Notes: generated by a model not told the origin, from the sequence alone. A stretch of DNA of 33,534 nucleotides from Anaerolinea sp. (GCA_029975965.1 JARKOV010000160.1:1-33534); one strand, 5' to 3'; shown: positions 7,876 to 16,428, numbered from the stretch's first letter. Program-made: numbers and translations.

Positions 7876-10092
7876 GTGGATATCCTCAAAGACCTCAACC
7901 CGCAGCAGCGCGCCGCTGTATCGGCGCAGGCCGGGCCGATCCTCGTCCTGGCCGGACCCGGTTCCGGCAAGACCCGCGTTCTCACCCACCGCATCGCCTA
8001 CCTGATTAACCAGATGGGCGTCTCGCCCTACCACATCCTGGCAGTCACCTTCACCAATAAGGCCGCCCGCGAGATGCAAAACCGCCTGGAGAAGCTGCTC
8101 GACCGCAGCGTGCAGGGACTATGGCTGGGCACCTTCCACGCCATGTGCGCGCGCATCTTGCGCCGCGAGGGCCAGTACCTGCCCTTCACCGCGTCATTCG
8201 TCATCTTCGACGACGACGACCAGCTCGCCCTGGTCAAGCGCGCCACCAAAGACCTCAACCTGGACGAGAAGCTCTACAAGGCGTCCAGCGTGCACGCCGC
8301 CATCTCCACCGCCAAGAACAACCTGCTCTTTCCACAAGATTACCCTGCCTCGACGTACCGCGACGAGGTCATCGCGCGCATTTACCTGCGCTACCAGGAG
8401 CTGCTCCTGGCGAGCAACGCCGTCGACTTCGACGACCTGCTGCTTTACACCTGGAAGCTGCTCGAGGAAAACCCCGCAGTGCGCGAAAACTACAGCCGGC
8501 GCTTCGAGCACGTGCTGGTCGACGAGTTCCAGGACACCAACCTGGTGCAGTATGAGCTGCTGCGCCACCTGGCTTCGTTCCACGGCAACATCTTTGTCGT
8601 CGGCGACGAGGACCAGTCGATCTACCGCTGGCGTGGAGCCGACTACCGCAACGTGCTGCGCTTCGAGGAGGATTTCCGTAAGGGGCAAAAAATCCTCCTC
8701 GAGCAAAATTATCGCTCCACCCAGACCGTGCTGGACGCCGCCCAGGCGGTGATCAACCGCAACCACCACCGCACCCCCAAGCGCTTGCGCTCCTTGCCAG
8801 AGCGGGGGACGGGTGAGAAAATCACCCTCTTCGAGGCGGTGGATGATTACGGGGAGGCCGCCTACGTGGTGGACACCATCCAGCAGCTCGTCTCGACGCG
8901 GCGCAACAAGCTGGGCGATTTTGCCGTGATGTACCGCACCAACGCCATGTCGCGCCTGCTGGAAGAGGCCTTCCTGCGCGCCGGGCTGCCTTACCGGCTG
9001 GTCGGGGCGATGCGCTTTTATGGGCGGCGCGAGATCAAGGACCTGATCGCTTACCTGCGCCTGGTGCAGAACCCGGCCGACGAGGTCAGCCTGGGCCGGG
9101 TGATCAACGTGCCCGCGCGGGGCATCGGCGACAAAGCGCAGGTGGCGCTGCAACTGGCTGCCCGCAAAGCCAGCCTGAGCGCCGGGCAGGTGCTGATGGA
9201 GCTGGCCGAGCAGGGCAAAGACTCGCCGCATTGGGCGCAGGTGGGGCGCCCCGCCCCGCTGCTGGCCGATTTCGGCGCGCTGCTCTCCGGTTGGCGCGAG
9301 CAGGCGCAGAACATCCCGCTGCCGGCGCTTTTCGGTCACATCCTCGACGACCTGGGTTACCAGGACTACATCGACGACGGCACCGAAGAAGGCCGCAGCC
9401 GCTGGGAGAACGTCGAAGAGCTGCGCCGCCTGACCTACGAGTATGAGGAGCGCGGCCTGACCGTCTTCCTCGAAAATTTGGCGCTGGTTTCCGATCAAGA
9501 CACCGTCCCCGAGGCCGCCGAAGCCCCCACCCTGCTCACCCTGCACGCCGCCAAAGGGCTGGAATTCCCGGTGGTCATCATTGTCGGGCTGGACGACGGC
9601 ACCCTGCCGCACAACCGCTCGCTGGACGACCCCGAGGAGATGGCCGAAGAGCGCCGCCTGTTCTACGTCGGTCTCACCCGCGCGCGCAGCCGGGTTTTCC
9701 TGGTGCGCGCCGCGCAGCGCAGCACCTTTGGCTCGTTCCAGGACTCGATTCCCTCACGCTTCCTGGATGACCTGCCCGACGAGCTGCTCTCGCAGAACGG
9801 CGGCGGGCGGCGCGGCTTTCAATCGCGGCGGGCGAGCAGCGCCGCCTGGGAAACCCGCAACCTGCGCCAGAACGGGTACGCCAGCCCGCCGCAGCGCGCG
9901 CAACCGCGCTCGGCGCCCATCCTTCAGCCGCGCTACCGCGCTGGGATGCGCGTGAAGCACCCCAGTTGGGGCGAAGGGTTGGTGATCGACAGTCGCGTCC
10001 AGGATGATGACGAGACGGTGGATGTCTTTTTCGAAAGCGTGGGTTTCAAGCGCGTCGCCGCTTCGCTGGCGAACCTGGAGCAAATTTCCTGA
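7876..10092 (+). CDS. pcrA: UvrD/PcrA-type superfamily 1 DNA helicase
   Basis: A 738-residue 3'-5' SF1A helicase for repair and replication-fork or transcription conflicts. The motifs are in order: Q-motif LNPQQ at 7-11, Walker A GPGSGKT at 27-33, VDEFQDTN (Walker B), GDEDQSIYRWRGA (III), LEQNYRST (IV), TLHAAKGLEFP (V) and RLFYVGLTRAR (VI). The C-terminal 50 residues (GMRVKHPSWGEGLV onward) form the Tudor-like domain by which PcrA/UvrD contacts RNA polymerase, preceded by an Arg/Gln-rich linker. The GTG at 7876 is chosen because it follows the extended -10 box by 6 nt and the protein then starts as PcrA homologues do. An open frame extends to 7786, but it begins in the palindrome. Confidence 0.95.
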   Translation: MDILKDLNPQQRAAVSAQAGPILVLAGPGSGKTRVLTHRIAYLINQMGVSPYHILAVTFTNKAAREMQNRLEKLLDRSVQGLWLGTFHAMCARILRREGQYLPFTASFVIFDDDDQLALVKRATKDLNLDEKLYKASSVHAAISTAKNNLLFPQDYPASTYRDEVIARIYLRYQELLLASNAVDFDDLLLYTWKLLEENPAVRENYSRRFEHVLVDEFQDTNLVQYELLRHLASFHGNIFVVGDEDQSIYRWRGADYRNVLRFEEDFRKGQKILLEQNYRSTQTVLDAAQAVINRNHHRTPKRLRSLPERGTGEKITLFEAVDDYGEAAYVVDTIQQLVSTRRNKLGDFAVMYRTNAMSRLLEEAFLRAGLPYRLVGAMRFYGRREIKDLIAYLRLVQNPADEVSLGRVINVPARGIGDKAQVALQLAARKASLSAGQVLMELAEQGKDSPHWAQVGRPAPLLADFGALLSGWREQAQNIPLPALFGHILDDLGYQDYIDDGTEEGRSRWENVEELRRLTYEYEERGLTVFLENLALVSDQDTVPEAAEAPTLLTLHAAKGLEFPVVIIVGLDDGTLPHNRSLDDPEEMAEERRLFYVGLTRARSRVFLVRAAQRSTFGSFQDSIPSRFLDDLPDELLSQNGGGRRGFQSRRASSAAWETRNLRQNGYASPPQRAQPRSAPILQPRYRAGMRVKHPSWGEGLVIDSRVQDDDETVDVFFESVGFKRVAASLANLEQIS

Positions 10093-10094
10093 AC

Positions 10095-10124
10095 AAAAAG
10101 GTGACCCCGGGCGCTGCCCTTTTG
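10095..10124. terminator. Possible bidirectional terminator
   Basis: AAAAGG (10096-10101) can pair with CCTTTT (10118-10123) around a GC-rich centre. It falls exactly between the convergent helicase and DMT transporter genes. The T/A tracts are part of the stem, giving U-rich ends in both directions. Confidence 0.4.
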
Positions 10125-10134
10125 GTTGGTGCGG

Positions 10135-11058
10135 TTACTTTTTGCGTCCCAGGGGTTGGGTGAGGGTGATCACCGCCACCGCGCCGGCGATGATCCCCGT
10201 CGAGAGCAAAATGCGCGGGTTGAGCGGCTCCTGCGCCAGCAGGTTGCCCATCACCACCGCCACCACCGGGTTGACGTACGCGTAGGTGGAAACCAGCATC
10301 GTCGGCGCCACGCGCAGCAGCCAGGTGTAGGATGTGAAGCCAATCAGCGAGCCGAAAAATACCAGGTAACCCAGCCCCAGCCATGAGGGCAACGTGATGG
10401 ATGCCAGATCCAGGCGCGCCCACTCCCCGCTCAGCGTGCCGGCCGCCAGCAGCCCCAGGCTGCCGGTGATCATCTCCATGCCGGTTGCCATCAGCGGCGA
10501 GGGGGGCAGCTCGGCGTTGCGGCTGTACAGCGAGCCAGCCGCCCACGAAAGAGAAGCCAGCAACAGCACCACCGTCCCCACCGGGTCGATCGAGCCCTGC
10601 AGCCCGGTCAGCTCGGCGGGGCCCACCAGCACCGCGATGCCGGCGAAACCGACCAGCACGCCGGCGACGGTCAGCCAGGCCGGGCGGTACATCCCGCGCA
10701 CCCAGTCGATCAGCACCATCCACAGCGGCGTGGAGCCCACCAGCAGCGCCGCCACCCCCGAGACGACGTGCTGCTCGGCCCACACCACCCCGCCGTTGCC
10801 GCCCAGCAGCAGGAACAACCCGACGATTGCCGTCGAGCGCCAGTGGATTCGCTTCGGCGGGGCGTCGCCGCTCAGCCGCCGCCACAGGTAGAGGATCAGG
10901 CCCGAGAGCATAAAGCGAAAAGCCGCCATCAGGAAGGGCGGCATGGTCTGCACCGCAAAGCGTATGGCCAGGTACGTCGAACCCCAGACGATGTAAACGC
11001 TGATCATGGCGGCCCAAATGGCTGCCGGGCTGGCAGAGCGGTTTTCGGTTGGCGTCAT
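10135..11058 (-). CDS. DMT-superfamily permease (EamA family)
   Basis: A 307-residue integral membrane protein with about ten hydrophobic helices arranged as two EamA repeats (about 14-145 and 160-300). The signature is SVYIVWGSTYLAIRF near the N-terminus and TYAYVNPVVAVVMG in the second repeat; both are hallmarks of YedA/RhtA-like metabolite exporters. It probably exports amino acids or related small metabolites, but the substrate is not determinable. A TATAAT box lies at 11088-11093 on the minus strand, giving a leader of about 22 nt with no clear Shine-Dalgarno. The C-terminus LGRKK is cytoplasmic-type. Confidence 0.9.
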   Translation of the reverse strand: MTPTENRSASPAAIWAAMISVYIVWGSTYLAIRFAVQTMPPFLMAAFRFMLSGLILYLWRRLSGDAPPKRIHWRSTAIVGLFLLLGGNGGVVWAEQHVVSGVAALLVGSTPLWMVLIDWVRGMYRPAWLTVAGVLVGFAGIAVLVGPAELTGLQGSIDPVGTVVLLLASLSWAAGSLYSRNAELPPSPLMATGMEMITGSLGLLAAGTLSGEWARLDLASITLPSWLGLGYLVFFGSLIGFTSYTWLLRVAPTMLVSTYAYVNPVVAVVMGNLLAQEPLNPRILLSTGIIAGAVAVITLTQPLGRKK

Positions 11059-11087
11059 GGGTGGCTGGCCTGCGGAAGAATGGCTGG

Positions 11088-11093
11088 ATTATA
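11088..11093 (-). promoter_or_regulatory. -10 box TATAAT of the DMT permease gene
   Basis: A perfect TATAAT on the minus strand, 29 bp before the ATG. No convincing -35 is seen. Confidence 0.45.
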
Positions 11094-11117
11094 CCGGGGG
11101 GAGGGGAGATCGTCAAC

Positions 11118-11166
11118 GAATGAGGAATGAGGAATGAAGAATGGTGATTGGAGAATGAGGAATGTG
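11118..11166. repeat. GAATGAGG-type short tandem repeat
   Basis: Degenerate 7-8-bp units (GAATGAGG, GAATGAAG, GAATGGTG, GAATGAGG, GAATGTG) run in tandem. On the other strand they read ATTCCTCATTC, a low-complexity intergenic phrase. No gene is present. Confidence 0.6.
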
Positions 11167-11183
11167 ATCCGTGTCATCCCAAC

Positions 11184-11540
11184 CTTTCGCCGGCGAAGGC
11201 TGGATGAGGGTTCTTTTCCTTCTCCCTCCGGGAGAAGGCCAGATGAGGGTTCTTTTCCTTCTCCCCCCGGGAGAAGGCCGGATGAGGGACCTTTTCCTTC
11301 TCCCTCTGGGAGAAGGCCAGGATGAGGGTCTTTCGCCTCCCCCACCGGGCGAAGGCTGGATGAGGGCCTTTTCCTTCTCCCCCAGGAGAAGGCCGGATGA
11401 GGGTCTTTCGCCTCCCCCCCGGGAGAAGGCCGGATGAGAGTCTTTCGCCTCCCCCACCGGCGAATGCCGGATGAGGGGTCTTTCCCTTCTCCCTCTGGGA
11501 GAAGGCCAGGATGAGGGCCTTCAATCTTCGCCTCCCCCGG
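11184..11540. repeat. Tandem array of about nine hairpin-forming units
   Basis: Units of about 36-41 bp each carry GGATGAGG followed by a hairpin of the form CCTTCTCCC-n-GGGAGAAGG. Unit starts are near 11201, 11241, 11281, 11319, 11358, 11394, 11432, 11468 and 11509. Some units have TTCGCC in the left arm and GGCGAA in the right arm instead, so both arms changed together. Open frames through the array only read the repeat and are not genes. The 688-bp gap 11059-11746 holds this array, two other repeat types and no gene. Confidence 0.85.
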
Positions 11541-11659
11541 ACACGGCAAGCCGCGTCGATTCGGGTCGCTTTTCTGGGTGTCGAAGTTCAGGGCCGCTCT
11601 CGCATAAAGGATTTGTAAAATTCCGCGCGGGATTCACGAAAACTCGTTAAAATGAGAGC

Positions 11660-11722
11660 GCACATTCATCTCGGTGTGCATCCGTGGTTATCGGTGTGGA
11701 TCTGTGGTTTATCCGTGGTTCC
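11660..11722. repeat. Degenerate intergenic repeat (ATCCGTGGTT type)
   Basis: Three overlapping phrases, ATCCGTGGTT, ATCTGTGGTT and ATCCGTGGTT, occur with GGTGTG between them. They end 25 bp before the zinc-ribbon gene. A related copy is at 5496-5528. The open frame that continues upstream from the next gene runs through this repeat and is not used for its start. Confidence 0.55.
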
Positions 11723-11746
11723 AACCTCATCCGAACAGGTGACGAC

Positions 11747-12697
11747 ATGGACGACTCCCTCGCCAAATTATCTGCCGGCCAGTTAGCCGCGCTGAGCGAC
11801 GAGCAAAAAGCAATCTTCGCTTCGCTCGCCCCGCCCGACCAGGATTTCTTCGCTGGTGCCTTCAAACCGGCCGAGTTGCCCGGCGCGCTCACCCGCAAGG
11901 GCGAGATCATGCAGCGCAACCGGGCGGAGCGGGAAAAGCTGGCGAAAAATTTGGAAGCCCTGCGCCAGGGCGCCGCGGCCCACCCTCCCGTGGAGGATGC
12001 GCTGGAAGGTGCGCTGGGCACCGCCGCCCTGGGGGCAATCGGTATCGGCGGGGCGGTCGCCATCGCCACCGACAACACCGCCCGTTACCGCGGGGTGAAA
12101 CCCACCGAGCTCATCCAGCCGCTGCGCGCCGAGTTCGACAGCGGCGGCACAACGGTCAGCTTTAGCGGGCGCGAGGAAGCGCTTCTCTCCACCGTGGCGC
12201 TGGTCGGCGGGGGCAACGCCGTCCCGGCGCTGACCATCAACCTCACCGCGGTCGACGACGGCACCGAGGTCAAAGTCAATGACCTGACCACGCGCGGCGT
12301 GCTGGAATCGGTCAAAGAAGGCGGGAAAAAGCTGCTCGATGCGGCCGGCAAAGGCCTGGACCTGCTTCGCGGCGGGGCGCGCTCGCCGATGGAGTTTTTC
12401 GACAAGGCCGACCAGGCCCTCACCAGCGGGACCGAGCTGGCCGGGAGCGCGGGCAACCTCAACCTCAAACAGCGCGCCTGGAGAGCGATCAAGCAGGCTG
12501 CCGAAGCGATCGAGAAGAACTACCTCAGCCAGTTGGATGAAGAGCGCCAGGCGCGCTACGCGCTCGAAAAAGCCTGGGATAACCACTACAACTGCCCCAA
12601 CTGCGGCGTCTCCTTCGGGCCTGAGGAAACCGCCTGCCGGGTGTGCGCCACCGCGCGACCTGAACAACCCGCGCGGCCCGATCCGCGCCGGCAGTGA
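11747..12697 (+). CDS. Uncharacterised protein with C-terminal zinc ribbon
   Basis: A 316-residue protein that I do not recognise. The first ~75 residues are charged and helical (MDDSLAKLSAGQLAAL onward). A Gly/Ala-rich hydrophobic segment at about 88-107 (GTAALGAIGIGGAVAIA) could be a membrane-associated helix. A middle beta-rich part carries repeated Gly-Gly turns, and a second helical part follows at about 185-275. The C-terminus has CPNC and, 13 residues on, CRVC, a four-Cys zinc ribbon. The ATG at 11747 is chosen because the frame upstream is intergenic repeat. No strong ribosome site is visible. The aldo/keto reductase downstream has its own promoter. Confidence 0.7.
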   Translation: MDDSLAKLSAGQLAALSDEQKAIFASLAPPDQDFFAGAFKPAELPGALTRKGEIMQRNRAEREKLAKNLEALRQGAAAHPPVEDALEGALGTAALGAIGIGGAVAIATDNTARYRGVKPTELIQPLRAEFDSGGTTVSFSGREEALLSTVALVGGGNAVPALTINLTAVDDGTEVKVNDLTTRGVLESVKEGGKKLLDAAGKGLDLLRGGARSPMEFFDKADQALTSGTELAGSAGNLNLKQRAWRAIKQAAEAIEKNYLSQLDEERQARYALEKAWDNHYNCPNCGVSFGPEETACRVCATARPEQPARPDPRRQ

Positions 12698-12738
12698 CGC
12701 GCCCGCTAAGCTCATCGGCTCAGCCCCAGCAATTCCGA

Positions 12739-12744
12739 TATAAT
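12739..12744 (+). promoter_or_regulatory. -10 box TATAAT of the aldo/keto reductase gene
   Basis: A perfect TATAAT 102 bp before the ATG, giving a leader of about 95 nt. The -35 region is poor. Unlike the leaderless genes here, the reductase has a clear AAAGGAG at 12837-12843. Confidence 0.5.
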
Positions 12745-12846
12745 GAGAGTCGTTTGGTCTGGTTTTAACCTGTGACCTGCCGAAAGAAACGGCGCGGCGC
12801 AGCGTCTTCGCGCCCGACCTTTAGGTTTGGCTTGAAAGGAGCCTGC

Positions 12847-13878
12847 ATGCGTTACAAGCTGTTAGGGAAATCCGGCCTGCGCGTCTCGGAATTGTGCCTC
12901 GGCACAATGACTTTCGGGGAAGATTGGGGTTGGGGCGCCTCGAAAGAGGAAAGTCGCAAAATTTTCGATGCCTTCGTCGCTCAGGGCGGCAACTTCATCG
13001 ACACTTCGAGCAACTACACCAACGGCACCGCCGAGCGCTTCACTGGCGAGTTCATCGCCGGGCAGCGCGATGCCTTCGTCGTCGCCACCAAATACACCCT
13101 CCGCCGCCCCGGCGCCGATAAAAATGACCTCAACGCGGGCGGCAACCACCGCAAGAACATGCTGCGCACGGTGGAAGAGTCGCTGCGCCGCCTCAACACG
13201 GATGTGATCGACCTGCTCTACCTGCACATGTGGGATTTCTCCACCCCGATCGAGGAGGTGCTGCGCGGCCTGGACGACCTGGTGCGCTCCGGCAAGATCC
13301 TCTATGCCGGCATCTCCGACACCCCTGCCTGGGTCGCCGCTCACGGCCAGGCGATCGCCGAGCTGCGCGGCTGGAGCCGGTTGGTGGCCTACCAGGGTGA
13401 GTACAACCTGCAAGAGCGCGGCATCGAGGACGACGTGCTGCCGATGGCCAGGGCCCTCGAGATGAGCGTGCTGGCTTTCGGGCTGCTCGGCGGCGGCGCG
13501 CTGACGGGTAAATTTAACCAGCCGGGCGGTCCGAGCGAACCGACCCGCGCCCGCCAGGCCAGCGACAAGGAAAAAGCCCTGGCCGAAGCCCTGATGGGTG
13601 TGGCAAAGGAAATCGGGCGCACCCCTTCGCAGGTGGCGATCAACTGGGTGCGCCAGCAGGCTGCGCACATCATCCCTATCCTGGGGGCGCGGCGCGAGGC
13701 GCAGATCCTTGACAACCTGGGCGTGCTGGAATTCACCTTGAGCGACGAGCAGCTCCGGCGCCTCTCGGATGCCAACCCACAAGAGACGCGCTACCCGCAC
13801 ACTTTCTGGAACGATTACGTCCGCAAAGACCTGATCTACGGCGCGCAGGCCGACGCGCTGGACGGCTTGAGGCGCTAG
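12847..13878 (+). CDS. Aldo/keto reductase
   Basis: A 343-residue NAD(P)H-dependent oxidoreductase of the AKR TIM-barrel fold. The catalytic tetrad is Asp52 and Tyr57 (IDTSSNY), Lys82 (ATKYTL) and His127 (LYLHMWD). The start LGKSGLRVSELCLGTMTFG and the late SQVAINWVRQQ plus PILGAR are typical of the YajO/Gfo-like AKR branch that reduces aldehydes and quinone-like carbonyls. The length is normal. The start ATG follows AAAGGAG and GCC; the frame is open further upstream but without family similarity. The gene is monocistronic and ends at a hairpin terminator shared with the convergent gene. Confidence 0.93.
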   Translation: MRYKLLGKSGLRVSELCLGTMTFGEDWGWGASKEESRKIFDAFVAQGGNFIDTSSNYTNGTAERFTGEFIAGQRDAFVVATKYTLRRPGADKNDLNAGGNHRKNMLRTVEESLRRLNTDVIDLLYLHMWDFSTPIEEVLRGLDDLVRSGKILYAGISDTPAWVAAHGQAIAELRGWSRLVAYQGEYNLQERGIEDDVLPMARALEMSVLAFGLLGGGALTGKFNQPGGPSEPTRARQASDKEKALAEALMGVAKEIGRTPSQVAINWVRQQAAHIIPILGARREAQILDNLGVLEFTLSDEQLRRLSDANPQETRYPHTFWNDYVRKDLIYGAQADALDGLRR

Positions 13879-13884
13879 GCTCCA

Positions 13885-13923
13885 TGCAGGGCGACCGGCT
13901 CACCGCTCGCCCTGCACGCTTTT
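13885..13923 (+). terminator. Intrinsic terminator of the aldo/keto reductase gene
   Basis: TGCAGGGCGA (13885-13894) pairs perfectly with TCGCCCTGCA (13907-13916), followed by CGCTTTT. The stem starts 6 bp after the stop. Its right arm is the coding end of the convergent deoxyribosyltransferase-like gene. Confidence 0.55.
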
Positions 13924-14301
13924 GGCAAACGCTTCCAGGTCGGTGGGTCGCTCGTAAACCCACACCCGGCGCGATATCCCTCGCAGCGTCTCCGACACGT
14001 CGCAGCCGCGGGGCGCCAGGGTGAAGACGGGCTTGCCGCGGGCGTGCGCGTAGCCGGCTTCGATGCCGATCCCCACCCCTTTTTCAGATAGCTCGACCAC
14101 CACCGCATCGCAGGAATCGATGGCGGCGAAGGTGCGCCGCATCAGCTCGCCTGGCGCGAAGCTGTGCGCGCCCCACGCCTCCACGTCGCGCGCCACGCAC
14201 ACCACCCGCATGCCGCGCCCCTCAAGCGCGGCGCAGATTGCCTCAACCAATGGGCGGTTGGCGGCGTCGGGGTGGTACTTGATCGAAAAAAACACCTTCA
14301 T
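13900..14301 (-). CDS. Nucleoside 2-deoxyribosyltransferase-like protein
   Basis: A 133-residue Rossmann-like protein. It starts with MKVFFSIKYHPD, and the central CDAVVVELSEKGVGIGIEAGYAHARGK block resembles the nucleoside 2-deoxyribosyltransferase family, where the Glu in the E-x-GYA helix is the nucleophile (Glu81 here by count, inferred). Related proteins act in base exchange or nucleotide salvage, and some of this fold are TIR/SLOG-like nucleotide binders, so the function is tentative. It starts 6 bp after the end of the broken methyltransferase gene, implying one transcript. Confidence 0.7.
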   Translation of the reverse strand: MKVFFSIKYHPDAANRPLVEAICAALEGRGMRVVCVARDVEAWGAHSFAPGELMRRTFAAIDSCDAVVVELSEKGVGIGIEAGYAHARGKPVFTLAPRGCDVSETLRGISRRVWVYERPTDLEAFAKSVQGER

Positions 14302-14307
14302 CGCGGG

Positions 14308-15123
14308 TTACAGATCGAAATACAGGATGCGGTGCGCCTTGCGCGCCGCCTCGAACCGCCCGCTCACCCAAAACATCAGCCGGTAGAAGGCCTTCATGCG
14401 CGGGATGTCATCGGACTGGTCGAAACACCACTCCTCGCGCAGGCGGATGCCGGGCGCCCAGCTTTCGATCGCGTGTGGGTCGTCAATGCCCCAGCGGATC
14501 GTTGCCCCGGTCTGCCGCAGGGAGGGATTGCGGTGCACCCGGCTGGCGGTGAACTGGCTGAACGCGTCGAAGGCCATCCGGCAGCCCGGGAAGAGCGCTT
14601 TGAGGGCGAGCAACAGGTTTTACACCTGGGCTTCCTCCAGGAACATAAGCAGTCCTTCCGCAACAACGATCGTCGGGCGTTCATCCCGCGCAACGGCGTC
14701 CAGCCAGCGGGGATCGACCACCGAAGAAGCCAGCATGTGGTAGTGGGAAGCCTCCTCGTAGAACTTTCGCCGCAACTCGATCACGTCCGGCAAATCGAGG
14801 TCGTACCAGTCTGCCTGCCCGTTTCCCGCGCGGATGCAGCGGCTGTCCAGCCCGCAGCCGAGGTGCAGCACCCTCCCCTCGGGGTGCTCTGCGAGGAACT
14901 CGCGCACGTACTGGTCGAGACGCTTGGCGCGGAGGCACACCGTCACCAGGGTTCCCGGCTTGACGCGCAGTCTGGCGAAGTCGTATTCCACGCTCGCCAG
15001 GATCTCGCGCGCCTTGGGGTCGTCGAAAATCTCGCGCGGCAGGCCGTACACCCTGGCATAGAGCGTGATCAGCAGGGTTTCTTGCGCTTCGCTCAGGCGA
15101 ATCTTTTCTTTGGCAACACTCAT
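14308..15123 (-). pseudogene. Leucine carboxyl methyltransferase-family SAM enzyme, in-frame stop
   Basis: About 270 codons of a class I O-methyltransferase of the LCM/TcmP type. The N-terminal part has the SAM loop VLHLGCGLDSR (about 93-103), then WYDLDLPDVIELRRK and the late VAEGLLMFLEEAQV. At codon 168 (14620-14622) a TAA interrupts the frame, and the same frame continues without shift as NLLLALKALFPG through to 14308, which is exactly the expected family sequence. A single base change would restore Lys or Gln. It is therefore a recent nonsense mutation, a sequencing error, or a recoded stop. The ATG has a good AAGGAG site. A truncated product would lack the C-terminal substrate lid. Confidence 0.8.
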
Positions 15124-15157
15124 TCGAAAGTCTCCTTCACTTGAGGCTACTAAGTAG

Positions 15158-15170
15158 TCAGTCAGACTGA
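15158..15170. promoter_or_regulatory. Operator-like palindrome upstream of the methyltransferase
   Basis: TCAGTC-A-GACTGA is a perfect 13-bp palindrome 34 bp before the methyltransferase start. TetR-family regulators often bind sites of the type TGACTGACTGGTCA. No regulator gene is nearby. Confidence 0.25.
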
Positions 15171-15275
15171 TTTTGATGGAAATTACATTTGACAGAGTAC
15201 TAAGGATTATAGACCCTATTGGCACCGACCCTGAAGACGCCGGGCAAATTTCACCGGGTGTGCACGAGAGGGCAT

Positions 15276-15360
15276 ATCCTGGTGGTTGATCCGGTCTTGG
15301 TTTTTGCACCTTTCTCTTCCCTTTTTGCCCCCTTCGTGTCTTTGTGCCCTGGTGGTTGAT
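15276..15360. repeat. CCTGGTGGTTGAT-type repeat, two copies
   Basis: A full copy at 15329-15360 (CCCTTCGTGTCTTTGTGCCC then TGGTGGTTGAT) is preceded by a partial copy ending at 15290. The same phrase family occurs at 16467-16580 (inverted), 20037-20142 (three copies) and about 30759-30782. Confidence 0.65.
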
Positions 15361-15399
15361 TTCCTCTCCGGGGTTGATCGGTTCTTCCCCTCATCAAGG

Positions 15400-15405
15400 T
15401 ATACT
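15400..15405 (+). promoter_or_regulatory. -10 box TATACT of the THUMP methyltransferase (leaderless)
   Basis: TATACT is followed by exactly 6 nt (AGGCTC) and the ATG at 15412. A TTGATC at 15374-15379 is 20 bp upstream of it. No Shine-Dalgarno is present. The spacing is the same as at the activase, helicase and GNAT genes. Confidence 0.6.
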
Positions 15406-15411
15406 AGGCTC

Positions 15412-16428
15412 ATGCATCCCATCTTCGCCGTCACCACGCGTGGGCTGGAATCCGTGTGCGCCGATGAAATGGGCGAGATCCCCGGCCTGCAGGTCGAGCG
15501 CACCGCCTACCGGCGCGTAACTGCCAGCTACGATGGCCCGCTTGCCGCCCTGCTCGCTTTGCGCACCGTGGACGACGTGTTCCTGCACATCGCCGAGTGG
15601 CACCCAATCGTGCCGCAGCGCGAGGCGCTGGCCTGGCTCACCGACCAGAGCCGGCGGGTCAACCTGCCGCTCAGGCTCCTCGCCGGCGAGCGAGCGATAC
15701 CGCAGCCGGTGCGCTTCTCGGTGACCGCCAACTTCGTCGGCAAGCGCAACTACACCGCCGACGAGATCAAGCAGGCCGTGGCCGGTGGCATCCGCGCGCA
15801 TTACCCCTGGGAGTACGCCCCCAACGACGAGGACAGCCAGGTCAACCTGCGCGTGTTCATCGAGCACGACCTGGCCGTGGTGGGGCTGCGCGTCGGCGCG
15901 CGCCCGCTGCACCGCCGCGCTTACAAGCAAGCCCACCTGGGCGGCTCGCTCAAGCCGCCGGTGGCCGCCGCCATGCTGCGCATGGTCCAGCTCACGCCCG
16001 GTCAACGCCTGCTGGACCCGTTCTGCGGGGCGGGCACCATCCCTATCGAAGCCGCGTTGACCGGCGCGCGGGCGCTGGGCGGCGACAACGACCCCGCCGC
16101 GCTGGTCGCGGCGCGCGCCAACGCCGGTCTGGCCGGCGTGCCGGCGGGTCTGCACGCCTGGGACGCGCGCGCCCTGCCGTTGGCTGCCGGGTCGGTGGAG
16201 CGCATCGCTGCCAACCTGCCGTGGGGTCGCCAGGTGCCGGTCGACGCCCGCCTGGAAGACCTATACCGCGTGGCCTGCGCCGAGATGCAGCGCGTCCTTG
16301 CGCCGGGCGGCAGAATCGCGCTGCTCACCAGCCTGCCGGGGCTGGTTACCTTCGAGCGCCTGGCGTTGCTCAGCCAGGTGGAGGTGAGCGTCTTCGGGCA
16401 GAATCCGCAAATCCTGGTGTTCGGGTGA
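15412..16428 (+). CDS. THUMP-domain RNA guanine-N2 methyltransferase (Trm14/TrmN-like)
   Basis: A 338-residue SAM-dependent RNA methyltransferase. The N-terminal half (about 1-165) is a ferredoxin-like plus THUMP RNA-binding region, beginning IFAVTTRGLESVCADE. The C-terminal half is a Rossmann methyltransferase with motif I LLDPFCGAGTIPIEAA (201-216), the acidic GGDNDPAA (223-230) and the catalytic NLPWG (268-272), equivalent to the N/D-P-P-Y of N-methylating enzymes. The likely product is m2G in tRNA (position 6 in Trm14/TrmN homologues; inferred here). The start is fixed by the -10 box and homology; an open frame continues upstream through a repeat and is discarded. Confidence 0.9.
   Translation: MHPIFAVTTRGLESVCADEMGEIPGLQVERTAYRRVTASYDGPLAALLALRTVDDVFLHIAEWHPIVPQREALAWLTDQSRRVNLPLRLLAGERAIPQPVRFSVTANFVGKRNYTADEIKQAVAGGIRAHYPWEYAPNDEDSQVNLRVFIEHDLAVVGLRVGARPLHRRAYKQAHLGGSLKPPVAAAMLRMVQLTPGQRLLDPFCGAGTIPIEAALTGARALGGDNDPAALVAARANAGLAGVPAGLHAWDARALPLAAGSVERIAANLPWGRQVPVDARLEDLYRVACAEMQRVLAPGGRIALLTSLPGLVTFERLALLSQVEVSVFGQNPQILVFG

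Noticed and set aside
8194..9612. A 472-codon open frame antisense to the helicase
   Set aside because: It is the exact antisense of a well-supported helicase with all SF1 motifs, in GC-rich DNA where such shadow frames are common; the product resembles no family.
11184..11540. CRISPR array
   Set aside because: The units are contiguous imperfect repeats without unique spacers, and there are no cas genes.
11055..11549. Open frames through the hairpin array giving HPAFS...REKEK-type repeats
   Set aside because: The translation only mirrors the DNA repeat, in several frames on both strands. No ribosome site.
15188..15206. TTGACA...TATAGA promoter on the plus strand
   Set aside because: The spacer is only 13 bp and no gene starts at a fitting distance; the THUMP gene has its own -10 box 200 bp further on.
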